Shown here: positions 51,317 to 59,714 of the stretch, piece after piece
Layout: every line of letters starts with the position of its first letter
Numbering within the stretch: the first letter of the stretch is position 1
Source of the DNA: Sagittula sp048553715
GTDB taxonomy: Bacteria; Pseudomonadota; Alphaproteobacteria; Rhodobacterales; Rhodobacteraceae
Assembly: GCF_048553715.1 (NCBI RefSeq)
Contig: NZ_JBLZNC010000005.1
Location: 124,001-188,000, forward strand
Direction of reading: 5' to 3'
DNA length: 64,000 nt
Translations under genes and position numbers: made by a program
Notes under the pieces: model-generated
What the model saw: the letters and a program-made list of their open reading frames with translations, nothing else
The model's database searches: none
What the model was told of the DNA's origin: nothing

Positions 51317-51925
51317 ATGGGCCGCCAAAATCGTGTTGACCCATTCGGGGTGATACAGGGCAACCCGGCCCGTGGCACGATGATGGGCAACCGTGGTATT
51401 TTGCACGATGCGCAGGGGCGCATTCTGCGCAGCCACGCCCATCAGAACTGGGTCGCCTGTGTGCTGTCGTTCAAGGGGCGGCGGCGCGCGGTGATGTCCC
51501 AAGGCAGCTATACCGAACTGTTCTTTCATGACGAGGCGACGGCGCTGGCGGCGGGGCATCGTCCCTGTGGCGAATGTCAGCGCGCCCGCTACCGCGCCTT
51601 CAGACAGCTTTGGTGCGATGTGCATGGGCCACCACCCGATGACCGGCCTGTCCCGCAATGGATCGACCGCAGCCTGCACGCGGCGCGGATCCGCAATGGC
51701 GCCAAGGTGACCTTTGACGCCAGCTTGTCCGACCTGCCCGATGGGGTGATGGTCGCGGTGGAGGGCCGGCCTTATCTGCGCCACCAAGGTGCGGTCTGGC
51801 GTTGGTCGTTCACGGGGTACAGGCCCGCAGGAGGCATCGGCAATCAAGTGCAGGTGCTGACCCCAAAGCCAATGGTGGATGTGCTGCGGGCGGGATATGT
51901 GCCATCAGCATCTATTGAGCCTTGA
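51317..51925 (+). CDS. Conserved hypothetical protein with Ada-like HRPCGECQ motif
   Basis: A 202-residue protein of no recognised function. The segment EATALAAGHRPCGECQRARY (about residues 73-92) resembles the Ala-Gly-x-R-P-C-x-x-C block of the Ada/zinc-binding methyl-acceptor fold, with a CxxC pair; a third Cys lies upstream (WVACVLSF) and a fourth downstream (LWCDVHG). Whether zinc is bound is untested. The last 60 residues look beta-rich. It sits 18 bases after ribA and 45 bases before an LLM flavoprotein, so an operon is likely. ATG at 51317. Confidence 0.7.
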   Translation: MGRQNRVDPFGVIQGNPARGTMMGNRGILHDAQGRILRSHAHQNWVACVLSFKGRRRAVMSQGSYTELFFHDEATALAAGHRPCGECQRARYRAFRQLWCDVHGPPPDDRPVPQWIDRSLHAARIRNGAKVTFDASLSDLPDGVMVAVEGRPYLRHQGAVWRWSFTGYRPAGGIGNQVQVLTPKPMVDVLRAGYVPSASIEP

Positions 51926-51970
51926 ACTGATCGGTTCAGATCCCCATTCTCCTGATCAAAGGAGACTTTC

Positions 51971-52972
51971 ATGCACTATTCGCTTCTCGATCTGGCCCCT
52001 GTGCCCGAAGGGTCCACAGCCGCAGACGCGTTGAAAAACACCGGCGATCTTGCGCAACACGCGGAACGTTGGGGCTATCATCGCTATTGGCTGGCGGAAC
52101 ACCACAACATGCCGGGCATCGCCTCGGCAGCGACGGCGGTTCTGATCGGCCATGTGGCGGGGCTGACGCGGACCATGCGGGTCGGGGCAGGGGGCATTAT
52201 GCTGCCCAACCATGCACCGCTGGCGGTGGCGGAGGCTTTTGGCACCTTGGCCACACTGTACCCCGACCGGATCGATCTTGGTCTGGGCCGCGCGCCTGGT
52301 GGCGATCATGCGGTGATGCAGGCGCTTGGCGTCAATCACCAGCGGGCCGAGAACTTCCCCAACGAGGTGGCCGAACTGCGCAGCCTGCTTGGGCCGCATG
52401 TGCCGGGCCGCGCCGTTGGCGCCCATCCGGGCGAGGGCACAGAGGTTCCGCTTTGGGTGCTGGGCTCGTCCTTGTACGGCGCGCAGGTGGCGGCGGCTTT
52501 GGGTCTGCCCTATGCCTTTGCCTCGCATTTCGCGCCAGCGGCCCTGGAGCAGGCGTTTGACGTCTACCGGCGGTATTTCCAGCCGTCCGAGACATTGGCC
52601 AAACCCCATGCCATGCTGGCGGTGAACCTTTTTGCCGCAGATACAGAGACAGAGGCCGTCAAGCTGCGCACCTCGATGCAGCAAGCGTTCTATCGCTTGC
52701 GCACGGGCACACCGGGCAAGCTGCCCGCGCCGGTGGATGATCTGGGCAGTGTGGTCCCTGCAGGCGCCATTCCTCAGGTGAATGAGGCGCTGAAGATCAC
52801 CGCAGTGGGCAATCCGCAGCAGGTGGAACAGCAATTGCGCGATCTGATTGACCAGCACCAGCCCGATGAGGTTATCCTGACGGGACACGTCTATGATCAC
52901 GCCGCGCGCTTGCGGTCGTTCGAAATCGGAGCCGCCGCCATGCGAAACATCACTCAGGCTGTCGCCGCATGA
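51971..52972 (+). CDS. LLM-class flavin-dependent monooxygenase
   Basis: A 333-residue luciferase-like monooxygenase fold: HYSLLDLAPVPEGSTAADAL, RYWLAEHHNMPGIASAATAV, VGAGGIMLPNHAPLAVAEAF and LGLGRAPGGD are the typical flavin/substrate blocks of this subgroup. It would use reduced FMN from a separate reductase; substrate unknown. ATG at 51971 with AAAGGAG upstream. Its stop overlaps the start of the L,D-transpeptidase gene (ATGA at 52969-52972). Proximity to ribA is consistent with flavin use but is not proof of a link. Confidence 0.92.
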   Translation: MHYSLLDLAPVPEGSTAADALKNTGDLAQHAERWGYHRYWLAEHHNMPGIASAATAVLIGHVAGLTRTMRVGAGGIMLPNHAPLAVAEAFGTLATLYPDRIDLGLGRAPGGDHAVMQALGVNHQRAENFPNEVAELRSLLGPHVPGRAVGAHPGEGTEVPLWVLGSSLYGAQVAAALGLPYAFASHFAPAALEQAFDVYRRYFQPSETLAKPHAMLAVNLFAADTETEAVKLRTSMQQAFYRLRTGTPGKLPAPVDDLGSVVPAGAIPQVNEALKITAVGNPQQVEQQLRDLIDQHQPDEVILTGHVYDHAARLRSFEIGAAAMRNITQAVAA

Positions 52973-53484
52973 GGCCCATGACCGCGCAGGATATGGTGCT
53001 GACCCGGCGCGGTCTGCGTTTTCAGGGGCAGTACTGGCCCTGCACCCACGGTCGGGGCGGCATACGCCCTGACAAGCGTGAAGGCGATGGGGCCACACCC
53101 GTTGGAGTTCACCGTATCGTTGGCCTGCTGTATCGGCCCGATCGCATGGCCCGCCCGACCGATTGGGCGGTGCCGATCCGTCCCGGTGATCTGTGGTCGG
53201 ACGATCCCGCGCATGAGGATTACAACCTGATGGTGCGCGCGCCTTACGGGCATAGCCACGAACGCTTGTGCCGTGCCGACCCGCTTTATGATCTGGTTCT
53301 GCTGACCGACTGGAACTGGCCCTACGCGGAAAAGGGGCGGGGTTCGGCAATTTTTATACATCGCTGGCGCAGGCCGGGCTTTCCGACGGAAGGCTGCATC
53401 GCCTTTCGCCCCGATCATCTGCTGCGCATCGCCTCGGCGATCCGCTACGAGACGCGGTTGATCGTTCCCGCTGATCTGGCCTGA
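52969..53484 (+). CDS. L,D-transpeptidase (YkuD) family protein without signal peptide
   Basis: A 171-residue YkuD-domain protein. The catalytic motif is intact: IFIHRWRRPGFPTEGCIAFR, with the His and the nucleophilic Cys of the HxxxxxxxxxxGCxxF pattern. N-terminal KREGDGATPVGVHRI is the usual first block. Transpeptidases of this family form 3-3 peptidoglycan cross-links or attach proteins, which requires export, yet no signal peptide or membrane helix is visible. Members of this short class exist widely and their location is debated. Translationally coupled to the LLM gene. Confidence 0.88.
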   Translation: MRPMTAQDMVLTRRGLRFQGQYWPCTHGRGGIRPDKREGDGATPVGVHRIVGLLYRPDRMARPTDWAVPIRPGDLWSDDPAHEDYNLMVRAPYGHSHERLCRADPLYDLVLLTDWNWPYAEKGRGSAIFIHRWRRPGFPTEGCIAFRPDHLLRIASAIRYETRLIVPADLA

Positions 53485-53818
53485 GGCTTCGGCGCCGAAT
53501 CGGCGTGGGTTTGAACGCGGACCTGTTCGCAGGCTGGTTGAATTTTCATCGCTCTGCCAAAGCTTTGCACGTCAAATCGGTGTTTGAGGTGCGTCGCCTT
53601 TGCGCCTCAAAGCGTCGCTTTCCGGCTATTCTCCTGTCTGCGGTCCCTGCGCAGGCCATTCGGGTGGCGGAATGGCGTTTTTCTTGCCGATTGTGCCGCA
53701 TTCACGCTTTGCTTTGACGAGTTTGGGCGACACGCTTGCAGTCAGGGCCTTGGTGCGGTTTAGTCTAGGCCAAAGCACAGCGGGAAAACCCGCGGGACAC
53801 AACACAGGGAGCCACCCT
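53485..53818. other. 334-base intergenic region before the ABC importer operon
   Basis: No supported gene. One imperfect stem-loop is present (TTTGAGGTGC 53583-53592 with GCGCCTCAAA 53602-53611, one wobble) without a T-tract. A TTGACG box near 53715 could be a -35 element for the ABC operon, but no convincing -10 follows. The TTG start of the ATPase gene is preceded by AGGGAG near 53808. Confidence 0.4.
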
Positions 53819-54922
53819 TTGGCTGATGGATCGAACGGCGATGCGTTCGTCGCCTTTGAGCGCGTGCAAAAGAGCTACGACGGCGAAACGCTTGTTGTAA
53901 AAGACCTCAATCTTTCGCTGCCGAAAGGCGAATTCCTTACAATGCTCGGGCCGTCGGGCTCTGGCAAAACCACCTGCCTGATGATGCTGGCAGGGTTTGA
54001 AACCGCCACCCACGGCGAGATCAAGCTTGACGGTGTCAGCATCAACAACATCCCGCCGCACAAACGTGGCATCGGCATGGTGTTCCAGAACTACGCGCTG
54101 TTCCCGCATATGACGGTGGCGGAAAACCTGTCCTTCCCTCTCGAAGTGCGCAAGATGGGCAAGTCCGACCGCGAGGCCAAGGTCAAGCGGGCTCTGGATA
54201 TGGTGCAGATGGGCGAGTTCGGCGGGCGTCGTCCCGCGCAGCTGTCTGGCGGTCAGCAGCAACGGATCGCGCTGGCGCGTGCGCTGGTGTTCGAGCCCGA
54301 GCTTGTCTTGATGGACGAGCCGCTGGGCGCTCTGGACAAGCAGCTGCGCGAACATATGCAGTTCGAGATCACCAATCTGGCGCACAGCCTTGGGATTACA
54401 ACGGTTTACGTGACGCACGATCAGACAGAGGCCCTGACCATGTCCGACCGCGTGGCCGTGTTCAACGATGGCCGCATCCAGCAGCTTGCGCCGCCCGATG
54501 AGCTGTATGAACAGCCGCAAAACAGTTTTGTTGCGCAGTTCATTGGCGAGAACAACACGCTCGAAGGCACCGTGGTGCAGATCCAGGGCAATACTTGTGT
54601 GGTGAAGCTCGACAACGGTGAGGAAATCGATGCCACGCCGGTGAACGTCTCTGCCGTGGGCGAACGCACGCAGGTGTCGATCCGTCCCGAACGTGTCGAG
54701 GTCGACAAAAGCCGCCTGCAAGACGGGGCGCATACGCTCAAGGCGGAAGTGCTGGAATTCATTTACATGGGTGACATCTTTCGCACGCGCCTGCGGGTGG
54801 CTGGACGCGATGATTTTGTCATCAAAACACGCAACGCCCCCGATCAGGTGCGCATGACGCCGGGATCGATGATCGAGATCGGCTGGCTGCCCAGTGATTG
54901 CCGCGCATTGGATGCTTCCTGA
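53819..54922 (+). CDS. ABC transporter ATPase, polyamine/opine type (PotA-like)
   Basis: A 367-residue ATPase of the PotA group. Walker A LGPSGSGKTTCLMM, Q loop MVFQNYALFPHMTVAENLSF, signature QLSGGQQQRIALARAL, Walker B LVLMDEPLGALD and H loop VYVTHDQTEALT are all intact. The C-terminal TOBE_2 domain (about 280-365) follows. Start is TTG at 53819, with AGGGAG 8 bases upstream; upstream in-frame sequence is not conserved. First gene of the operon with a binding protein, DUF1330 and two permeases. Energises import of a small charged organic solute. Confidence 0.93.
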   Translation: MADGSNGDAFVAFERVQKSYDGETLVVKDLNLSLPKGEFLTMLGPSGSGKTTCLMMLAGFETATHGEIKLDGVSINNIPPHKRGIGMVFQNYALFPHMTVAENLSFPLEVRKMGKSDREAKVKRALDMVQMGEFGGRRPAQLSGGQQQRIALARALVFEPELVLMDEPLGALDKQLREHMQFEITNLAHSLGITTVYVTHDQTEALTMSDRVAVFNDGRIQQLAPPDELYEQPQNSFVAQFIGENNTLEGTVVQIQGNTCVVKLDNGEEIDATPVNVSAVGERTQVSIRPERVEVDKSRLQDGAHTLKAEVLEFIYMGDIFRTRLRVAGRDDFVIKTRNAPDQVRMTPGSMIEIGWLPSDCRALDAS

Positions 54923-55196
54923 GCAGATGATGACGCGCGCAGCGCCATACCTGCCGCAGATCGCGGCCGTTCCGAACACCCGCATCGCATCCGCGCTGCG
55001 GTGCCAAAGCCCGACCGCCCCCTGCGGGGTGGCTGTGCTTTGACATCATCTGGCGGGGCGGCGCACCGCTGCCCTGCCTGTGAAACGGGGGAACGGGTAT
55101 GAGACCCGAACCCCGCAAACACGGACCGGAGCCAACATCCGCGTCGTGTGAACAGCGGCACCGCCAAACCGTGTGTCGCGCAACGGGAGAACGAAG

Positions 55197-56318
55197 ATGA
55201 AGATCACCAAAACCTTGATGGCCACCACGGCGCTGACGGTTGCTGCAACCGGCGCCTTCGCCGAAGCACATGGCAACATGGCGGATTCCATGACCCTCGT
55301 CAGCTGGGGCGGTGCCTATCAGTCGTCGCAGCAAAAGGCCTATGTCGAACCCTATGTCGCCGCAAACGAAGGTGTTTCGGCCACTTGGGACGAATCCTCG
55401 GCCGAGGCCGTGGCCAAGCTGCGCGCCATGAACGAAGCCGGCAATGTCACATGGGATCTGGTTGACGTTGTGGCCTCTGACGCCATCCGCCTGTGCGACG
55501 AGGGTCTGGCGATGGAAATCGACCACGACGAGATGCTGGCGGCAGGCGATGACGGCTCTGACGCGTCCGACGACTTTGGCGACCTGATCGTGTCCGACTG
55601 CTTTATCCCGCAGATCGTGTATTCGACCACCTTCGGCTATCGCACCGACATGGTGCCCGAGGGTGTAGAAGCGCCGTCCGAGATCTGCTCGGTCTTTGAT
55701 CTGGAAACCTATCCGGGCAAGCGCGCGCTGGAAAAGCGTCCGATCAACAACATGGAATGGGCGCTGCTGTGTGACGGCGTGGCCAAGGAAGACGTCTACG
55801 ACGTTCTCGAGACCGAAGAAGGTCAGGACCAGGCGCTGGCAAAGCTCGACACGATCAAGGATCAGGTCGTGTGGTGGAATGCCGGTGCGGACACGCCACA
55901 GCTGCTGGCCGATGGCGAAGTCTTCATGGGTTCGACCTACAACGGTCGTCTGTTCTCGGCCATCGTCGAGCAGGACCAGCCCATCGGCATGATGTGGGAC
56001 GCACAGGTGTTTGACCTTGACGGTTGGATCATCCCCGCAGACCTGCCCGAGGATCGTCTGGCGCGCGTGATGGACTTTGTGAAGTTCGCCACCGACACCC
56101 AGCGTCTGGCGGATCAGTCCAAGTACATCTCCTACGGTCCGGCACGCCTGTCGTCCGCGCCGCTGGTCAGCACCCATGCCGAGCTGGGTGTCGAGATGGC
56201 GCCGCACATGCCGACCGATCCGGCAAACGCCGAGAACACCTTCCTGTACAACTACGAGTTCTGGGCTGACTACCGCGACGACATCGACGCGAAGTTCCAG
56301 GCGTGGTTGGCGCAATAA
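55197..56318 (+). CDS. Periplasmic solute-binding protein of the ABC importer (PotD-like)
   Basis: A 373-residue binding protein with a clear signal peptide (KITKTLMATTALTVAATGAF, cut after AFA). The mature part fits the family of polyamine/opine-type binding proteins: LVSWGGAYQSSQQKAY near the N-terminus, WDLVDVVASDAIRLCDEG, FGYRTDMVPEG and VVWWNAGADTPQLLADGEVF. Ligand not determined; polyamines, opines or related compounds are possible. The ATG at 55197 follows GGGAGAACGAAG. A 274-base gap with a GC-rich hairpin (near 55013-55032) separates it from the ATPase gene, which may tune relative expression. Confidence 0.93.
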   Translation: MKITKTLMATTALTVAATGAFAEAHGNMADSMTLVSWGGAYQSSQQKAYVEPYVAANEGVSATWDESSAEAVAKLRAMNEAGNVTWDLVDVVASDAIRLCDEGLAMEIDHDEMLAAGDDGSDASDDFGDLIVSDCFIPQIVYSTTFGYRTDMVPEGVEAPSEICSVFDLETYPGKRALEKRPINNMEWALLCDGVAKEDVYDVLETEEGQDQALAKLDTIKDQVVWWNAGADTPQLLADGEVFMGSTYNGRLFSAIVEQDQPIGMMWDAQVFDLDGWIIPADLPEDRLARVMDFVKFATDTQRLADQSKYISYGPARLSSAPLVSTHAELGVEMAPHMPTDPANAENTFLYNYEFWADYRDDIDAKFQAWLAQ

Positions 56319-56329
56319 TCCGGGCAAGC

Positions 56330-56353
56330 GGCGGGGCAAAGCCCCGCCCTACG
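56330..56353. repeat. REP-like palindrome, copy 2
   Basis: GGCGGGGC-AAA-GCCCCGCC (56330-56348), followed by CTACG; same layout as the copy at 37069-37092. It sits between the binding-protein stop and the DUF1330 gene, inside the importer operon, where such a hairpin could protect the 3' end of the binding-protein message. Confidence 0.65.
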
Positions 56354-56436
56354 CTATGACACGGTCTTTGGCGCGGGGGGAAGACCCTTGTGCCAAAGAC
56401 CGCCATAACAGACCGAAAACGGACAGGGTGGGACAT

Positions 56437-56727
56437 ATGCCCAAGGGCTACATCATCGGACATATCACCGTGAAAGACCCGGAGGCGTATCGCACATATG
56501 TCGACCGCGACACCCCGATCCTGAAAAAGCTGGGCGGACGTTTCGTGGTGCGTGGCGGCCAGTCGCAAGTGGTCGAAGGCACCGCCCATGACCGCCATGT
56601 CGTCATCGAATTTCCCAGCTATGCAGCGGCGCTCGCCGCTTACAATGATCCAGAATACCAAGAGGTTGCCGCGATCCGACACGGGTCGGCCGACAGCGTG
56701 ATCCTCGTGGTGGAGGGGGCAGAATGA
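56437..56727 (+). CDS. DUF1330 small protein
   Basis: A 96-residue protein of the DUF1330 family (dimeric alpha/beta-barrel ferredoxin-like fold): MPKGYIIGHITVKDPEAYRT, GRFVVRGGQ, VVIEFPSYAAALAAYNDPEY and the terminal ADSVILVVEG. Function unknown. The gene lies inside the importer operon, and its stop overlaps the first permease start (ATGA at 56724-56727), so the permease may depend on its translation. It may degrade or sense the transported compound; that is only inference. Confidence 0.9.
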   Translation: MPKGYIIGHITVKDPEAYRTYVDRDTPILKKLGGRFVVRGGQSQVVEGTAHDRHVVIEFPSYAAALAAYNDPEYQEVAAIRHGSADSVILVVEGAE

Positions 56728-58415
56728 ACACCGCAACCGATCCCGATAAACTGTCCGGCCCGACGCCAGACAATGCCTTGCGCGCCGCCGAGGCGCAGGG
56801 CGGTCCCGTTCTGTCCGCCGACGGCACGCCGCTGAAACGCTCGCTGGCGCGGGCGTTGCGGGCGCAAAAATTGCGGGCGCTGGCCTTGATCGCGCCCTTG
56901 CTGATTTTTGTTCTCCTGACCTTCATCGCGCCGATTTTCGACATGCTGTTCCGCTCGGTCGAGAACCAGATCGTATCTGAAACGCTGCCGCGCACGGTCG
57001 TCGCTTTGGAGGACTGGGATGCGGCCGAGGGCTCGCTGCCCTCTGACGAAGTGTTCGAGGCCGCTTATGTCGATATTTTCTACGCCGCAGAGCGCAAGCT
57101 GCACACGCGTCTGGGCACGCGCCTGAACTATGAGCTGACGGGTGTGTCGTCGCTGTTCCGCAAGTCCGGGCGCGGTCTGGATGACATCGGCGAGGTCTAT
57201 CTCGACCAGTTTGAAGATCTCGACGAGAATTGGGACGAGGGCGAGGCCTGGGTCGCGCTCATGGGCTCTGACGCCTATGGCGAGGCCATCGCGGCTTGGG
57301 AAAAGGACGCGCCGCTGCCCGAATTCGAGCTGCGTGAGGGCATCGCCGAGATCCTGCCCGCCACCGCCGAAGCCTATAGCACATTTGCGGAATTCCAGCG
57401 GGTCGAAGAGGAAAAGTCCCTGCTGAAGGAAGAGCCGTGGACCCTGGTGCACAGCATGTTGTACCGCGATCTGGCCGCCGGTGATATGTCTGGCTACGAT
57501 GGTCCGCAGGCGGAGATGCTGCGCGCGGCTGATGAATTGGTCGACAGTCCCGATTTCGAGACCATTGATCTGAAAGCAGGGTTCGAAGACATCGATGAGG
57601 ATTGGCTGGACCCCGAGGTCTGGCAGACCATCAAGATGTATTCGCCGACGCTGACGACCGGATATTTCCTGAACTCGGTCGATATGCAGAAGACCCCCGA
57701 TGGCCCGGCGCTGCGCGACGAGAACGAGCGGATCTACGGGCTGCTGTTCAAGCGGACCATGTTCATGTCGCTGGTCATCACGTTCAGCTGTATCGCCTTG
57801 GCCTATCCGGTGGCGTTCTTGCTGTCGAACCTGCCGGCGCGCACGGCGAACCTGTTGATGATCCTTGTTTTGCTGCCGTTCTGGACCTCGCTTCTTGTGC
57901 GGACCAGTGCGTGGAAGGTCATGTTGCAGCAGCAGGGGGTGATCAACGATGTTCTGGTCTGGATCGGGCTGGTGGATGATGCCAGCCGCTTGGTCATGAT
58001 CAACAATCAGTTGGGCACGATCATTGCGATGACGCATATCTTGCTGCCGTTCATGATCCTGCCGATGTATTCGGTGATGTCGACCATCCCGCCTTACTAT
58101 GTGCGCGCGGCCAAATCGCTGGGGGCGACGAACTGGACCGCCTTCTGGCGGGTCTATTTCCCGCAAAGCGTGCCGGGTATTGGCGCGGGCTCGATCCTCG
58201 TGTTCATTCTGGCAATCGGCTATTACATCACGCCGGAAATTGTGGGCGGGACGACGGGCACGTTCATCTCGAACCGGATTGCCTACCACATCTCGTCCTC
58301 GTTGAACTGGGGGCTTGCGGCGGCCTTGGGCACGATCCTTCTGGTGGTGGTGCTGCTGCTGTACTGGGCCTACGACAAGATCGTCGGCATCGACAACGTC
58401 AAGCTGGGGGGCTGA
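56724..58415 (+). CDS. ABC importer permease 1 (PotB-like) with large extracytoplasmic insertion
   Basis: A 563-residue permease. TM1 is at about residues 50-75 (LRALALIAPLLIFVLLTFIA). The usual five C-terminal helices lie from about residue 340, with the EAA loop AAKSLGATNWTAFWRVYFPQ. Between them is an unusually long, acidic region of about 260 residues (rich in Asp/Glu, for example YLDQFEDLDENWDEGEAW); typical PotB has only some tens of residues there. By topology this part is periplasmic. It is in frame and free of stops, so it is not an assembly artefact. It may contact the binding protein or the solute. Confidence 0.92.
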   Translation: MNTATDPDKLSGPTPDNALRAAEAQGGPVLSADGTPLKRSLARALRAQKLRALALIAPLLIFVLLTFIAPIFDMLFRSVENQIVSETLPRTVVALEDWDAAEGSLPSDEVFEAAYVDIFYAAERKLHTRLGTRLNYELTGVSSLFRKSGRGLDDIGEVYLDQFEDLDENWDEGEAWVALMGSDAYGEAIAAWEKDAPLPEFELREGIAEILPATAEAYSTFAEFQRVEEEKSLLKEEPWTLVHSMLYRDLAAGDMSGYDGPQAEMLRAADELVDSPDFETIDLKAGFEDIDEDWLDPEVWQTIKMYSPTLTTGYFLNSVDMQKTPDGPALRDENERIYGLLFKRTMFMSLVITFSCIALAYPVAFLLSNLPARTANLLMILVLLPFWTSLLVRTSAWKVMLQQQGVINDVLVWIGLVDDASRLVMINNQLGTIIAMTHILLPFMILPMYSVMSTIPPYYVRAAKSLGATNWTAFWRVYFPQSVPGIGAGSILVFILAIGYYITPEIVGGTTGTFISNRIAYHISSSLNWGLAAALGTILLVVVLLLYWAYDKIVGIDNVKLGG

Positions 58416-58418
58416 TCA

Positions 58419-59600
58419 ATGGCCGTAGAAACTCAAGCCGTGCAAAAGCCCCTGCCGTTTACAGCGGCCGTAATGGGCGGATTTGGCGCCTTCGCCGGCG
58501 TCTTTGTCGGGGCGTCAAACGGGTCTGTTCTGTTGGGCATCGCGTTGGGGTTTGTGATCCTCGCTGTCATTGCATTCGGTGCAATGATAGTAGGCGCGGA
58601 ACATGAACGACCGGTTAAGTTCGGGCTGGTCACATTGATGGCTGTGGCCGGATACTTCCTGGGCGGTGCCCCGGGATTTCTGGTCGGGCTGATCTTCGGC
58701 TTTGTGTTCGGCGTTCTGATCTACTGGATCGGCATGGGGCGCTACCGGGTGCCGCTGCCGCCCTATCTGACCAGCGGGCAAGTGCTGTGGCATTATAGCT
58801 TTCGGACGCTTTGCGGTGCCATTCTGGTGTTCCTGATCACGCCAATTCTGGTGGTGATGCCGCTGTCGTTCAATGCGCAGAACTTCTTTACCTTTACACC
58901 GGAAATGCTGCGGCTGGACCCGGCAGGGTATTCGCTGAAACATTATCGGGATTTTCTGACGAATTCCGAATGGACCAGTGCCGTTTGGAATTCGGTCCGG
59001 ATTGCGCCGGTGGCCACGTTTATTTCGGTCACGCTTGGGACGCTGGCCGCGATTGGCCTGTCGCAAAGCCATGTTCCTGGCAAGCGTGCGATCATGGTGG
59101 TGCTGATTTCGCCGATGATCGTCCCCCTGATCATTTCGGCGACGGGGATGTATTTCTTCTACTCGAAAATCGGCATTGTCGGGACCTATTGGGGCGTGGT
59201 TCTGGCCCACGCGGTGTTGGGAATTCCCTTTGTGATCATCACTGTAACCGCGACGCTGGTTGGTTTTGACAGCTCGTTGACGCGGGCCGCGGCGAACATG
59301 GGGGCGAACCCGGTGACGACGTTTTTCCGTGTGCAGATGCCATTGATCCTGCCGGGTGTGATTTCCGGCGCGCTGTTCGCCTTTATCACGTCGTTTGACG
59401 AGGTGGTGGTGGTGTTGTTCGTGGGCTCCGCAGAGCTGCAGACCCTGCCGTGGCAGATGTTCACGGGCCTTCGTGAACAGATCAGCCCGACGATTCTGGC
59501 GGCGGCCACCATTCTGGTCGCGATCTCGATCGCATTGTTGAGCACGGTGGAGCTGTTGCGCCGTCGCTCGGAGCGGTTGCGGGGCATGTCCCCCAGCTAG
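58419..59600 (+). CDS. ABC importer permease 2 (PotC-like) with extra N-terminal helices
   Basis: A 393-residue permease. The C-terminal 270 residues are a standard six-helix BPD_transp_1 unit: FLITPILVVMPLSFNAQNFF, LSQSHVPGKRAIMVVLISPM and the EAA loop RAAANMGANPVTTFFRVQMP. The first about 110 residues add about four Gly/Ala-rich hydrophobic segments (for example FVGASNGSVLLGIALGFVIL) not usual in PotC. The start follows permease 1 by 3 bases. The operon ends in a hairpin terminator 29 bases downstream. Confidence 0.92.
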   Translation: MAVETQAVQKPLPFTAAVMGGFGAFAGVFVGASNGSVLLGIALGFVILAVIAFGAMIVGAEHERPVKFGLVTLMAVAGYFLGGAPGFLVGLIFGFVFGVLIYWIGMGRYRVPLPPYLTSGQVLWHYSFRTLCGAILVFLITPILVVMPLSFNAQNFFTFTPEMLRLDPAGYSLKHYRDFLTNSEWTSAVWNSVRIAPVATFISVTLGTLAAIGLSQSHVPGKRAIMVVLISPMIVPLIISATGMYFFYSKIGIVGTYWGVVLAHAVLGIPFVIITVTATLVGFDSSLTRAAANMGANPVTTFFRVQMPLILPGVISGALFAFITSFDEVVVVLFVGSAELQTLPWQMFTGLREQISPTILAAATILVAISIALLSTVELLRRRSERLRGMSPS

Positions 59601-59628
59601 GTCAATCTAAAATGAACTAAAAAACTGG

Positions 59629-59657
59629 AAACGGATGCAGCGATGCGTCCGTTTCTT
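59629..59657 (+). terminator. Intrinsic terminator of the ABC importer operon
   Basis: 11-bp stem AAACGGATGCA (59629-59639) / TGCGTCCGTTT (59644-59654), one wobble, GCGA loop, then CTT. An in-frame Met at 59643 for the next gene lies inside this hairpin, which argues for the later start used there. Confidence 0.75.
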
Positions 59658-59714
59658 TACGTTCTGAAAAGGGAAATCGTGGCAAGTCGGGCCAAACGAT
59701 CCGAGGATTCTACG

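Noticed and set aside
54923..55196. Inverted repeat (CAGATGATG near 54925 and CATCATCTG near 55043) and a GC hairpin in the ATPase-binding protein gap
   Set aside because: The long-range repeat is only 9 exact bases over more than 100 bases, close to chance; the hairpin lacks a T-tract.
56640..58289. Antisense frame of about 550 codons opposite permease 1, including its insertion
   Set aside because: The plus-strand permease has an intact overlap with DUF1330 and helices and an EAA loop after the insertion; the antisense product has no recognisable domain.
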